Positions 54,306-63,918 are shown, numbered from the stretch's first letter. The stretch is 64,000 nt of DNA from Closterium sp. NIES-65 (GCA_948144175.1 CANXME010002486.1:4092001-4156000); one strand, 5' to 3'. The notes: generated from the sequence alone by a model not told the origin. Program-made: numbers and translations.

Positions 54306-54881
54306 ATGGATGCATCAGATGACCGAACTAGCTTCACTTTCAAAAGCAGCGATCCAGAACGCATAAGTCATGGCATCTTCATCTACAATCTCATCTTCGT
54401 TTTGCTTCTCGCTTTGGGCCGCGGCCCCTCCGCCCGGCGCCATCGTGACCCTTCTCCCCTCCCTCTGAGTTGCGACACGGCTGCGGCCCATCCGCCCGGC
54501 GCCCGATGCCGCCACGAACCTCCGCCCGCCACGGCCGCGGCCCTCCGCCCGCTGCCCGGCGCCGCCGCGGCCCCTCCGCCCACCGCCCCTCCGCCCGGCG
54601 CCGCCGCGACCCCTCCGCCCACCACCCCTCCACCTGGAACCGCCGCGGCCCCTCCGCCCACCGCCCGCCGCCGCCTCGGCTCCTCCGCCCAACGCCCCTC
54701 TGCCCGGCGCCGCCGCAGCCCCTCCGCCCGAAGTCCGGCGCCTCAATGGCTCCTCCGCCCGCCCCCCGCCGCCCGGCGCCACCGCGGCCGCTCCTCCCGC
54801 CGCCGCCGCGGCCCCTCCGCCGCTCTCTTGCTACCGTTCTTGCTTATGTCGTTGGTGCTACTGGTCCTCCAGATCAGGTGA
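54306..54881 (+). CDS. Hypothetical frame: hydrophobic N-terminus and Pro/Ala repeats
   Basis: A 191-residue plus-strand frame starts MDASDDRTSFTFKSSDPERI and has a hydrophobic segment GIFIYNLIFVLLLAL at about residues 24-38. A long Pro/Ala/Arg-rich repeat (54430-54820) built on a 39-bp unit (13 residues, type APPPTAPPPGAAA) follows, and it ends hydrophobic (LLLPFLLMSLVLLVLQIR). The N-terminal 40 residues have non-repetitive, plausible coding sequence. A later frame at 55020-55242 could be a further exon of the same gene. It may instead be a chance frame over a minisatellite. No family recognised. Confidence 0.3.
   Translation: MDASDDRTSFTFKSSDPERISHGIFIYNLIFVLLLALGRGPSARRHRDPSPLPLSCDTAAAHPPGARCRHEPPPATAAALRPLPGAAAAPPPTAPPPGAAATPPPTTPPPGTAAAPPPTARRRLGSSAQRPSARRRRSPSARSPAPQWLLRPPPAARRHRGRSSRRRRGPSAALLLPFLLMSLVLLVLQIR
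54430..54820. repeat. 39-bp GC-rich minisatellite
   Basis: Imperfect 39-bp units combining CCCCTCCGCCCACCG with CCCCTCCGCCCGGCGCCGC. The multiple of three keeps frames open on both strands, so the antisense Gly/Arg/Ala frames are artefacts. Confidence 0.8.
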
Positions 54882-55019
54882 AAACCCTCTTCTTTAATGA
54901 TCTTCATGCCCTGCATGTTGGATTCGTTAGGTCTCTTGCTGTCAAAGTGCTTCATGCATTGCATTTCTTCTTGATTGACATACTACATGGCACAATGTGT
55001 TGTTTCTTAATGTATTTTG

Positions 55020-55242
55020 TTTTCTACGTTTGCATGTGGAGGGACATAATGAGGTGCTTAAGCAAAATGACTCGTCACACAAAAAGCTTGTGACCTACGT
55101 GGAAGAGTTGCATCCATGTTTTCATACTGCATCGTTTCTCCTTGCAATAATTTCACTCGGACTCCTTGTTGGGCTCGTTGCTGTTGCTAAAAAACGTGAA
55201 GCGAAAGAAGATTTGGTGAGGGGAAGGAGGGGACAAAAATAG
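55020..55242 (+). CDS. Possible last exon of a small membrane protein
   Basis: The plus-strand frame reads EGHNEVLKQNDSSHKKLVTY then VEELHPCFHTASF, followed by a transmembrane-like segment LLAIISLGLLVGLVAVA and a charged tail KKREAKEDLVRGRRGQK before the stop at 55242. This is a single-pass layout with a positively charged end facing the cytosol. The upstream pyrimidine-rich TTTTGTTTTCTACG at 55016-55030 could precede an acceptor. Codon use is not repeat-driven, unlike the neighbours. Its link to 54306 is a guess. No family recognised. Confidence 0.3.
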
Positions 55243-55289
55243 GGAGGAGGAAGAGATGTGGAAAAGAGATGGAGGTGGAGCAATAAGAG

Positions 55290-56615
55290 CAGCCGCAGCA
55301 ACTGCAGCAGCAGCGCCGGCCACAGCAGCAGCAGCAGCTCCGGCCACAGCAGCAGCAGCAGCGCCGGCCACAGCAGCAGCAGCAGCGCCGGCCACAGCAG
55401 CAGCAGCAGCAGCGCCGGCCACAGCAGCAGCAGCGCCGGCCACAGCAGCAGCAGCAACGCCGGCCACAGCAGCAGCAGCAGCGGCGCCGGCCACAGCAGC
55501 AGCAGCAGCGGCGCCGGCCACAGCAGCAGCAGCAGCGGCGCCGGCCACAGCAGCAGCAGCAGCAGCGCCGGCCACAGCAGCAGCAGCAGCGGCGCCGGCC
55601 ACAGCAGCAGCAGCAGCGGCGCCGGCCACAGCAGCAGCAGCAGCGGCGCCGGCCACAGCAGCAGCAGCAGCCGCGCCGGCCACAGCAGCTGCAGCAGCGG
55701 CGCCGGCCACAGCAGCAGCAGCAGCCGCGCCGGCCACAGCAGCAGCAGCAGCAGCGCCGGCCACAGCAGCAGCAGCAGCAGCGCCGGCCACAGCAGCAGC
55801 AGCAGCAGCGCCAGCCACAGCAGCAGCAGCAGCAGCGCCGGCCACAGCAGCAGCAGCAGCAGCGCCGGCCACAGCAGCAGCAGCAGCAGCGCCGGCCACA
55901 GCAGCAGCAGCAGCGGCGCCGACCACAGCAGCAACAGCAGCGGCGCCGGCCACAGCAGCAGCAGCAGCCGCGCCGGCCACAGCAGCTGCAGCAGCGGCGC
56001 CGGCCACAGCAGCAGCAGCAGCAGCTGCAGCAGCCGCGCCGGCCACAACAGCAGCAGCAGCAGCGCCGGCCACAGCAGCAGCAGCAGCAGCGCCGGCCAC
56101 AGCAGCAGCAGCAGCAGCGCCGGCCACAGCAGCAGCAGCAGCAGCGCCGGCCACAGCAGCAGCAGCAGCGCCGGCCACAGCAGCAGCAGCAGCAGCGCCG
56201 GCCACAGCAGCAGCAGCAGCAGCGCCGGCCACAGCAGCAGCAGCAGCAGCGCCGGCCACAGCAGCAGCAGCAGCAGCGCCGGCCACAGCAGCAGCAGCAG
56301 CAGCAGCGCCGGCGACAGCAGCAGCAGCAGCAGCGCCGGCCACAGCAGCAGCAGCAGCGGCGCCGACCACAGCAGCAGCAGCAGCGGCGCCGGCCACAGC
56401 AGCAGCAGCAGCAGCGGCGCCGGCCACAGCAGCAGCAGCAGCGGCGCCGGCCACAGCAGCAGCAGCAGCAGCGCCGGCCACAGCAGCAGCAGCAGCGCCG
56501 GCCACAGCAGCAGCAGCAGCAGCAGCGCCGGCCACAGCAGCAGCAGCAGCGCCGGCCACAGCAGCAGCAGCAGCGCCGGCCACAGCAGCAGCAGCAGCGC
56601 CGGCCACAGCAGTAG
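55290..56615. repeat. CAG-based minisatellite, 1.3 kb, about fifty units
   Basis: Units of mostly 24-27 bp consist of four to six CAG triplets followed by CGCCGGCCA or CGGCGCCGGCCA. All length variants differ by whole triplets, so several frames stay open over the entire array: Ala/Pro/Thr-rich and Ser/Gly/His-rich on the plus strand, Ala/Gly/Val-rich and Leu/Trp/Pro-rich on the minus strand. I treat these frames as by-products of the repeat. One plus-strand frame runs on into a non-repeat tail to 56839. Confidence 0.95.
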
Positions 56616-57005
56616 CAGCAGCGACCCTGGCTGCCACAGCAGCCACTACTACCACAGCACCCACTGCAATCTTAGCAGTCTTAACATACACAGCAGCACA
56701 TACAACAACTTTAGCCTTAGCAGCAACAGCAGCCACATCTATTGTTCCTCCCACAGATGTCGTTGTTGCTCCTCCCATTGATGGCGTTGTTGGTCCTCCT
56801 TCTGGTGTCGCTGTTGCTCCTCCTCTATTTCTTCGTTAGATCCCGTTGTTGCTGCTCCCGTTGCTTCTCCTGTTGCTGCTCTCGCTGATGCCGCTGTTGT
56901 GACTCCTGTTGCTTCTCCTATTGATGTTCCCACTGATGCCGCTGTTGGTGCTCATGTTGCTTCTCCTGTTTCTGCTCGCACTTATGGCGATGTTGTTGCT
57001 CGTGT
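56616..57005 (+). other. Low-complexity Val/Ala/Pro-rich tail of the minisatellite
   Basis: GTTGTTGCTCCTCC-like units continue to about 57005 and read VVVAPPIDGVVGPPSGVAVA and, in another frame, TPVASPIDVPTDAAVGAHVA. It could be the remains of a Pro/Ala-rich host protein or simply a second diverged repeat. Confidence 0.4.
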
Positions 57006-58611
57006 TTCTACTTGTATAAAATGGATCAGTGGACTTGATTGCATAATGGTCGGACGCAAATGCATTGTCAGAGGCAAATGCGTTGGCTGTTCAAGGGTTA
57101 CCGACAGCATTCCAAGCAAACAACGTTCCGCTGGCTTGCTGCTAAAAAAACAAAAACAATCAACCACGAACTTAAGTATTAACAGTAGTGTTGAAAACAC
57201 TATATTACATGCCATATACCCTATACACGGGTAGTTTTTTCTCCTTCGTTAAGACCACCCCCCCCCCCCCCCCCCCCCCAACCCACCCCTTTTTACAAGG
57301 GAATTTACACAAGACCCTAGGGTCTTATATCCGAGGGATTACAAATATGCAGATACCGGGGCCCAAAGAGAGGAGGGACACGCAGCAAGAGGACTGCTAG
57401 GAAGGAGGGCGGACAAGGGCAGCTAGGAAGAACGATGGTCGGCTCTGAGGTAGCTTCTAATTATGCTGATGGCAAGAGCGGCAGAGTAGAGGCAGCTAGT
57501 GAAAAGGGGAAATAGACATATTTGTTGGAGAGGCTAGTGATAGGTCGGTAAGAGTAGTGGAGTAGGAGAAGCACGATGCACTCCATGCCAGGACAGGCTT
57601 CATCAGGGGTTCCTCTTTGGGTGACGTCACTCACGTCCCTTTTATGTGGAACCCCAGAAGAGCATTAGGTGTCGTAGCTGTGTTATCTGGTTCTATTATT
57701 GCTGTTTATCTGACCAAACGTGTGTTTTGTTTCTTGCCGTGGAAAGCATACACAATGGACTGTCACTGTGTCAATTCCTGTTTCCTGCACACTTCTCGTC
57801 TCTTCTTGCTTTTGGGCGTCTTCCAACTTGAAAATTCTCCACACTAATCGATAGGCTCCTCACATTGGGCCATCCTTGCTAGGACAATAGCAAGGCATGA
57901 CTTCCACTAGCAAAGGAAATCAAACAAACAAATCGTCAAACTCAACAGGCCTAGGGTCCTATGTACAGAAAACAACTTCCACATATAGCATGCAAATTTT
58001 GCAGCGTTGTGCTTTACTTCTGCTGACCTGCACACACTGAGCACACACCCATTCCATCCGACATGCATGCACTCCATCATTCGGTTCCCCCAGCCCACCT
58101 ATGTACACGACATGATCTCAACCGACTGTGCACCCTCTACCCTCATCTGTCCCTTCTTCTCTTACATGGTGAATGGCGATTCCTCGGCTCCTTCACGGCT
58201 GCTGCATGCGTTTGCAAGGTTCACGCCCAATCCTCACATTATTTGAGCTGCTTCAAAAAAAAAATCGAGCCATCAACTCCCGGACCTCTCTACCATGCTT
58301 GACACTTCTTCGATACTATGCATGTCCGCTACGTTGCCACCTCTCTTGACATCCCTATTACATCTATCGTTGAATCCTCACCTATGATTGGTGGCAACCT
58401 TCGGACTACACCCTGTACACATCCCCATTTTTGCGCTAGATTCTATTATAGACTAAGGACGGAGTCTATGCCACGCCACCGGCCCACCGCCATCGTTCGT
58501 TGCGTGTCGTTGACTCCTATGTACACAGACACAAATACATAAAAATGACCAGCACACGTGCAACTACATCTGAAGTGGATACGGTAGCCATTTACCGTAA
58601 TCCCCCGTATA
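57006..58611. other. Low-GC intergenic stretch; one weak small frame
   Basis: Contains a 22-base C run (57258-57279) and no recognisable element. A 76-residue plus-strand frame at 57617-57847 (MGDVTHVPFMWNPRRALGVV with a hydrophobic segment near residues 17-31) is the only candidate of note, but nothing supports it beyond its composition. No element or RNA gene was recognised in the rest. Confidence 0.4.
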
Positions 58612-58614
58612 TAA

Positions 58615-58658
58615 GGGCATGTTCCTACGGCCCCTTATCAGGGCCGCCTCTTATCAGC
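58615..58658 (+). repeat. Left terminal inverted repeat, with TAA duplication outside
   Basis: 44 bp starting GGGCATGTTCC and ending CTCTTATCAGC. It pairs with 60999-61042 with 41 of 44 matches. TAA at 58612-58614. Confidence 0.95.
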
Positions 58659-58992
58659 CTCGCTAAATTCACATGTAATTCGGCTGGAGCGAGAAACCTC
58701 TTGTAAGATAAACTTGTCGGTTTGCAGTTGTGTGCGAACTTGAAAGTTGGATGATGTGGCACAGTGCCGCGAAACCGTGGGCATCAAATTGTGACATCCC
58801 ATGAGAACCGCGATCCGTTCAATATGCGACATTGCCACATCAGCGTAAAACGCATTGCACAAAATACAAACCCAACAACCCACGTAGTCTCAACCAAGCA
58901 ACAATCGTTCACAGATAAAAGCACGCACAAACCATCAAAAGAAATAACAACTCCGGGAATCTAGCACGCGTAGATTAGACCGGGGAGGCACT
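58659..58992 (+). promoter_or_regulatory. Transposon 5' region before the transposase
   Basis: About 330 bp between the left end and the transposase ATG. It is AT-rich and presumably holds the promoter and untranslated leader. No single TATA box stands out. Confidence 0.4.
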
Positions 58993-60345
58993 ATGACCGA
59001 TGTTCCGTTCCTCCCACACCTGCTAATAGTATGGCATGCGTTTTACTTCAGCTCCTTCTTAGACTGTGCCACGAAGGCCTGCATTCAACTGCTAGAGTAC
59101 ATCGACGCCGCGGAGCAGGAAGAGACATGTGTAGAGTCCCGAAGTGACCTGCGCACGCGGAACCGCCAACTACGGCGGCAAAGACTAGACGTGTGGGAGG
59201 ATGAGATGGCATCGATGTCGGACGAGACGTTTACTGACCTGTTCCGCATAAACCGGGCCATATTATACCACATATGCAAGGGAATGCACCATGTATTGCA
59301 CCCTGTCATACATAGGCACGCACTGCCTATCCGAGTAGCTATTCTGATCCCAATAAAATACTTTGCGAGCGCCATGGCGTACATCGATCTTGCTTTCTGG
59401 TTCGGGGTCCCTAAAACGCTATGTCATAGGCTTGTTGATTTGTTTTTGCAGAATTTCCCGCGCGTTTTTAAGAAGGCCTGGGTTCGATTTCCAACGCAAG
59501 ACGAGATGCGGGTCATGGCGGAGGAATTTAAAAGCATCAAAGGTGTTCCAGCGGTTATTGGTGCCATTGATGGCACCCATGTCCAGATCCGGGGAATGGA
59601 AGGGCATCGGTCGGAGTATTATACACGCAAATCACAGTATGCCGTACAGCTGCAAGTAACATGCGACGCTAGAGGAATTATCTGGGATTATTTGATAGGC
59701 TTTCCGGGCACAGCTCATGACCAGCGGGTGTTCATACAATCCAACCTCTACAAACGACTGGAAAATGGTGACATCGCCCCATACCAGCTAGTCGGCGATG
59801 CAGCTTATCCCCTCCGCGACTATTGCCTCACGCCATTGCACGCTCCGACTGGCCGCCTCATGCTCGAGTGGCAGCAGACATTCAACTACTGCCAATCTGC
59901 AACCCGCATGTCCGTGGAGCGCACGATCGGCCAGTTCAAGGGCCGGTACCGGCTGTTCACCGGCCGTCACGATTGTGCGCTCTGGCGGGTTCTCGCCGGC
60001 GCCAGTTGTGTGGTTATCCTGCACAATATGGGCATTGGGATGGCAGGGCCACGCATGAAGACCCCAAACATCAGATGGGCGGCTATTTCACTCACCCGGG
60101 ACCCGTGGTGGACGCGCAGAGAACTCGCCGAGTATAAGTGGGAGGTGTGTGACATTGTCACGACGTTCGAACTGAAGGAACGCCATAAAAGGCTCGGAAT
60201 GGCACTGCATGACGCATACCTTAAACGACGTCGTCAGCACCGCCACTCCTCAACCTCGTCGCCCTCCGTGGCATTGTCTGCGTCCGGCCATGCGTTGTCA
60301 CTGCCAGCACGTCCGCGGGAGAAGCGAAGCGGGCGACTAGTTTGA
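58993..60345 (+). CDS. PIF/Harbinger transposase (HARBI1-like DDE nuclease), 450 aa
   Basis: Cuts and pastes the transposon by a DDE-type nuclease in the nucleus. Three acidic motifs are in the expected order: IDGTH (D193), GDAAYPL (D269) and MSVERTIGQFKGR (E309), with AHDQRVF (residues 241-247) between the first two, all diagnostic of DDE_Tnp_4/HARBI1. The N-terminal part (residues 30-160) is helical and holds the region WFGVPKTLCHRLVDLFLQNF, which resembles the helix-turn-helix of this family. The length of 450 aa is usual for plant and animal members. The start at 58993 is the first ATG of the frame and gives the usual length. The C-terminal 40 residues are Ser/Arg-rich and overlap the end of the opposing gene by 112 bp. 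No break is seen. Confidence 0.95.
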   Translation: MTDVPFLPHLLIVWHAFYFSSFLDCATKACIQLLEYIDAAEQEETCVESRSDLRTRNRQLRRQRLDVWEDEMASMSDETFTDLFRINRAILYHICKGMHHVLHPVIHRHALPIRVAILIPIKYFASAMAYIDLAFWFGVPKTLCHRLVDLFLQNFPRVFKKAWVRFPTQDEMRVMAEEFKSIKGVPAVIGAIDGTHVQIRGMEGHRSEYYTRKSQYAVQLQVTCDARGIIWDYLIGFPGTAHDQRVFIQSNLYKRLENGDIAPYQLVGDAAYPLRDYCLTPLHAPTGRLMLEWQQTFNYCQSATRMSVERTIGQFKGRYRLFTGRHDCALWRVLAGASCVVILHNMGIGMAGPRMKTPNIRWAAISLTRDPWWTRRELAEYKWEVCDIVTTFELKERHKRLGMALHDAYLKRRRQHRHSSTSSPSVALSASGHALSLPARPREKRSGRLV

Positions 60346-60997
60346 GACTGCTGGCTTGCCATCCACTCCCGGATTACTCCGGTGATCTGGGAGACGCCCT
60401 CCTCTGAGCATCGCGTGAGAGTGTCGGCCAAAAGTTGAGCAGCCGCCATAGTTGTTGTCTCGTTGATGCGACGTTTTGCGCTCGGGGGTGTGCCGCGGCC
60501 TGCAGGCACATAGGCATTGGGGTGGAAAAAGTGTACACAATTTGAAATGCCTTGTTTGAAATCGCGAGGGTGATTGTGTACTTTGGTTTAGTAGCAAACA
60601 GTGAACTTCAACTTAGTCACATCCCCGTTCTGAATAACTCACATGTTGTAGTCGTAGCGTCGGTTTTCGCGGGCTTAGGGATGTTCAGGCTTGGATCGAC
60701 GGTAACGTCGTCAGCATCGCCACCATCCAGTGCGTGCGGGTCCGCCGCTGCAGTGTCCTTATAGAAAAGGACCATCCACTCCCACCACGGGGGCTTGATG
60801 ACAGTTGCCCCACCCGACGCAGAGTCCCCCTTCGTCACCTGCTTCCACAAGGCCTTCAACCGTTTCCACTGGTTGGTGCACGCGGTAGCGTTGCGGCTCC
60901 AGTCGGGGTGCTGGAGCTTAATGTGCTCGCAGAGACGCAGCCAGTATTGGGAGCCTGACAAGAGGCGTTCTATAACGTGCGTACAACAAATATGCAA
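60234..60997 (-). CDS. Harbinger Myb-like (SANT/trihelix) accessory protein, two exons, 5' end missing
   Basis: PIF/Harbinger elements carry a second gene for a Myb/SANT-like DNA-binding protein that takes the transposase to the nucleus and to the ends. Exon 1 (complement 60643-60997) encodes WLRLCEHIKLQHPDWSRNAT, then CTNQWKRLKALWKQV, the second and third helices of such a domain, then KPPWWEWMVLFY and an acidic DGGDADDVTVDP stretch. A 143-bp intron (60500-60642, donor GTGAGT, acceptor TGCAG) joins in frame to exon 2 (complement 60234-60499, with MAAAQLLADTLTRCSEEGVS). No ATG opens exon 1, and the first helix would fall inside the right terminal repeat, so the 5' end looks lost. The product would be near 206 residues from the point where coding is visible. 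Confidence 0.75.
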
Positions 60998-60998
60998 A

Positions 60999-61042
60999 GC
61001 TGATAAGAGGATGCCCTGACAAGGGGCCGTAGGAACATGCCC
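60999..61042 (-). repeat. Right terminal inverted repeat, with TAA duplication outside
   Basis: 44 bp; on the minus strand it starts GGGCATGTTCC. TAA at 61043-61045 repeats the left flank. Confidence 0.95.
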
Positions 61043-61060
61043 TAAGACCCTAGGGTATTA

Positions 61061-61184
61061 TGATAATCACCCCTAGGGTATTATGATAGCAGTACAGGGT
61101 TTGTATATGCAAAACCTAATTGGGTTGTACCCCATAAGAAGTGCCCCACTACAGCCTAGAGCATATAAATGCATAGTTCTGACA
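61061..61184 (-). repeat. Solo LTR or LTR end of the short-LTR Copia type
   Basis: The element strand begins TGTCAGAACTATGC, carries the AGTGGGGCACTTCTTATGGG core and ends near ATTATCA. It is about 124 bp, with no internal element sequence next to it. The left boundary is uncertain because a segment containing CCCTAGGGTATTATGAT is repeated twice (61048-61064 and 61071-61087). No matching target duplication was found. It sits 15 bp from the Harbinger right end. Confidence 0.65.
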
Positions 61185-61189
61185 GATTT

Positions 61190-62326
61190 TTCAACGCTTT
61201 TATTCGTACTTTGTCTGCCTTTTCAGCCTTTTCCCTTCAGTGTACGTTGAAATTTTCGTGTGATAGCGGGTGAGACTCAATGCTGAATCCGCACATGTCA
61301 CGTTTTTTTGCTCTCCTGCCCATTGTACCCACTCTTTCGCCCAATCTGCCCAGTCTCCGTTCCCCCATACAGCCCCTTTTCTTTTGCTTGTCCCTCCCCC
61401 CAACCAATTTCTTCCATAGGAAACTCCCTTCAGCCCACTTCGGCCTAGTTCGGCAGGCGCATCAGCCTGGATGGCCAGGGCTGATAGATGAAGCGGACAT
61501 TGAGATTGGACATGTGAAATGCAAAATGTCGTGGGCTTCGTGGAAGCCTAGCACCGGGTTCACGACACCTTCGCACCATGATTTTGCGGGCGAGCACCAG
61601 TGATGTGCACACGATGCACCCTTTGGAGGCTGCACCATGCACTCATCGGCGATGCGCAAAATTGCTAAAATAAGATGGTTCTTGGAACGCGGCTACATTT
61701 AAAAATTTCGTGGGCCAAAAATGTTGTTCGGCGGTCATTCGCTGAGATTGAGCTTCAACAGCCCTTTTCTTTGATAAGATGTCAACGGGTTATCAAAGAA
61801 GGTTCGAGGGTGGCCGGTTTGCTGTAGCGATCCGGGCTGATGCGCCTCTTAATTGTGTTGGTGGTTGTGATATTTTGCTCCAACAGGTTGTGGCTAAGGG
61901 CTTGGGCAATTATGGATGCTAGACTTGTTGCAGGCTGGACTTGAACTCGCACCCAACAAGCACAAACAAGCCTTTGCTATCCACTACAACATCTTTGGTA
62001 CTACTAGTTTGGCACTTTGGGTTGTTGTGGATCATTATAGGTCGAGGGTTGGGATTGTAGGGTTTGTCAAACTCGTCACTTTTGAAATCTGGACTCTAAA
62101 TATATCTATTCTCTAGATCTAATTCATGGCTGCCAAGTAATTTCGCAGGATACCCCGTTGCACTTAAATTGCGATAGCGATGGTTGAATGCGTTACCATG
62201 CGATAAAGACATTTTCAACGCGTACCTGCTCATTTTTTAGGTTACGTGAGGTGCACGCAATGGTTCGCAGAAGTCGGCAGACTTAATCTCTTACTTCGCT
62301 TTCCAGATTCGGGCGCTTTCCATCAG
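61190..62326. other. AT-rich stretch; may include the LTR of element K
   Basis: No supported gene or RNA. The last 300-480 bp before 62327 may be the 5' LTR of element K, since a primer-binding site follows, but I could not fix its left edge. Confidence 0.35.
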
Positions 62327-62943
62327 TGGTATCAGAGTTGGTTAGGCCAGCGACATTCCCTCCTATTATGGAGACCTGAAGCTGATGAAGGAAAGGCATC
62401 TGCTGGATTGTCTATTCAAGTCGGTGCAAGGGCTGATGGAGCATCTAGCTCATCCATAAGTGAGGGAAGCGGAGGCGGATCAGCAGCAACGCGAACCGGA
62501 AGGCAACGGCCTAGTTTGGAGGAGCTACCTAAGGCACATGAAGCATAGGACCCCAAGGACAAGCAAGTGCTCCAGGACCTGTGTTGGGCCTTGGAAGGCC
62601 AATTAGAGCTTGTAAAGACTTTGATTGACCTAAAAGAGAAGCAAGGAGCAGCTGCCCAAGCATGGAAGAGAGTTCAAGATCGACGCTTGTAGAAATGACT
62701 CCTAAGCATACTCACCTCGAGGAAGCGGTTCTACACCATGGAGGGCAACTATGGTGATGGGGAGATCATGGTGCAGTACCTCTAGAGGGTGGATGAGTAT
62801 GTGAGGGCCTTAGAGGAGTTAAACTACAAAGTAGATGAGAAGGAGATCATCTACACCGCACTCCAGGGGTTGGACCAAGAGGCGAATGAGGCCTTGCTGC
62901 CGTACCTTCACCTTGAGGAACAGAAATGGACCAAATAGACAAG
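62327..62943 (+). mobile_element. Element K: Copia-type relic, primer-binding site and gag
   Basis: TGGTATCAGAGTTGG at 62327-62341 is nearly the exact complement of the initiator-Met tRNA 3' end. Downstream coding remnants include RFYTMEGNYGDGEIMVQYL-like and VDEYVRALEELNYKVDEKEI with the stretch ALQGLDQEANEALLPYLHLE (about 62720-62935), a Copia Gag of the UBN2 type. No pol follows. Old fossil with several breaks. Confidence 0.65.
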
Positions 62944-63095
62944 CCCCTTATTGACTGTGCTCTGTGTTCATGCAATCGATCACACTCGGATGACTCACGG
63001 GAATAATTATGTGGATTGCCCTGTGCTGCTTGTTGGCACGGTTGTTAGGAAAAGGAAAAGAAAAAATTTTCGTTGACAGCACAACCTGGCGACAG

Positions 63096-63129
<34 letters not shown>
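63096..63129 (+). repeat. 34-base A run
   Basis: Uninterrupted A tract between element K and the Gypsy relic L. It may be a retroposed tail or slippage product. Confidence 0.9.
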
Positions 63130-63131
<2 letters not shown>

Positions 63132-63135
63132 CTCT

Positions 63136-63918
63136 TGACATGCGTCTACTAGGAATTGACGCTCGCCTCGTGGATGGGACGCGTGTGGCGGTTTTGGAGG
63201 AAACATAGACGGTGAGGATTGAGTGAGGCAAAAATTTCGACTTCAGCATTAAGTTTCTCGCGACGACATTGGATGGCTGAGACATGCTCATAGGACGCGA
63301 TTAGTTGCGTCCCAGCTCGATAATTGACTGGACGACGGGCTCTTGCAGTATCAGCAAGCACGAGGGGCTAATTACTCTGCCCACGTGAACTCCGGACCCC
63401 ATTGAGTCCACATGTGTTAAGGTGATTTGCATCACACGGCATTTCAACAGGGGTGCGCAGCTGTACGCCGTTCATCTGCGCGAGTTGGCAGCCAATACAG
63501 ACGGAAACGACATTGAGAAGTTGTGTGCAGCTGTACCAGCTGAGCTGGCGCAGCTCTTTCGGCAAAAATCCTGATCCAACGATTGGCGTGTGCACGATGC
63601 GTTCCACGTCAGCCTTCTGGAGCCCTTTGTTGCTGCCATGACAGACATTGCCCGCTAAAACGCTGCTCTATCAGCACGACGACCTATAAATGAACCAATG
63701 CTTGACCTGTCGAAGATTTTGGGGCATCTCGTACGACTTGACGCAACATGGCGCCACGTGGATCTTCTACACCAGCGAGCAGATTGACCGCACCAGCGAG
63801 GACAACACTTGGGTGCCATCCGCCTTGCGCGATTACCACCTAGCCCGCAGACATGTCAGTGTCACGGATGTTGACCACTTTTCTTAGGGGGAGAGGGGGG
63901 GCGTGGGGAGGGGAGGGG

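Larger units (their letters stand above)
58615..61042. mobile_element. PIF/Harbinger DNA transposon, 2428 bp, both genes present
   Basis: Inverted ends start GGGCATGTTCCTACGGCCCC on both sides and match over 44 bp with 3 mismatches. TAA lies outside each end (58612-58614 and 61043-61045), the 3-bp TWA target duplication typical of PIF/Harbinger. Inside are a full-length transposase (plus) and a convergent Myb-like protein gene (minus). The 44-bp ends with few differences and the long open transposase suggest recent activity. The Myb-like gene seems to lack its 5' end next to the right end, so the copy may depend on another for that protein. Confidence 0.95.

Noticed and set aside
55153-56778. 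Over 500-codon Ala-rich frames on both strands as silk- or mucin-like proteins
   Set aside because: Open on both strands in several frames because units vary by whole triplets; no unique N-terminal sequence or start context supports a gene.
57617-57847. Small mitochondrial-type membrane protein
   Set aside because: Only a hydrophobic segment supports it; residues do not fit a family I know, so I left it as part of the intergenic entry.
63001-63135. A run as evidence of a processed gene copy
   Set aside because: The sequence before it matches no coding family, and the run is directly followed by a Gypsy relic; slippage is as likely.
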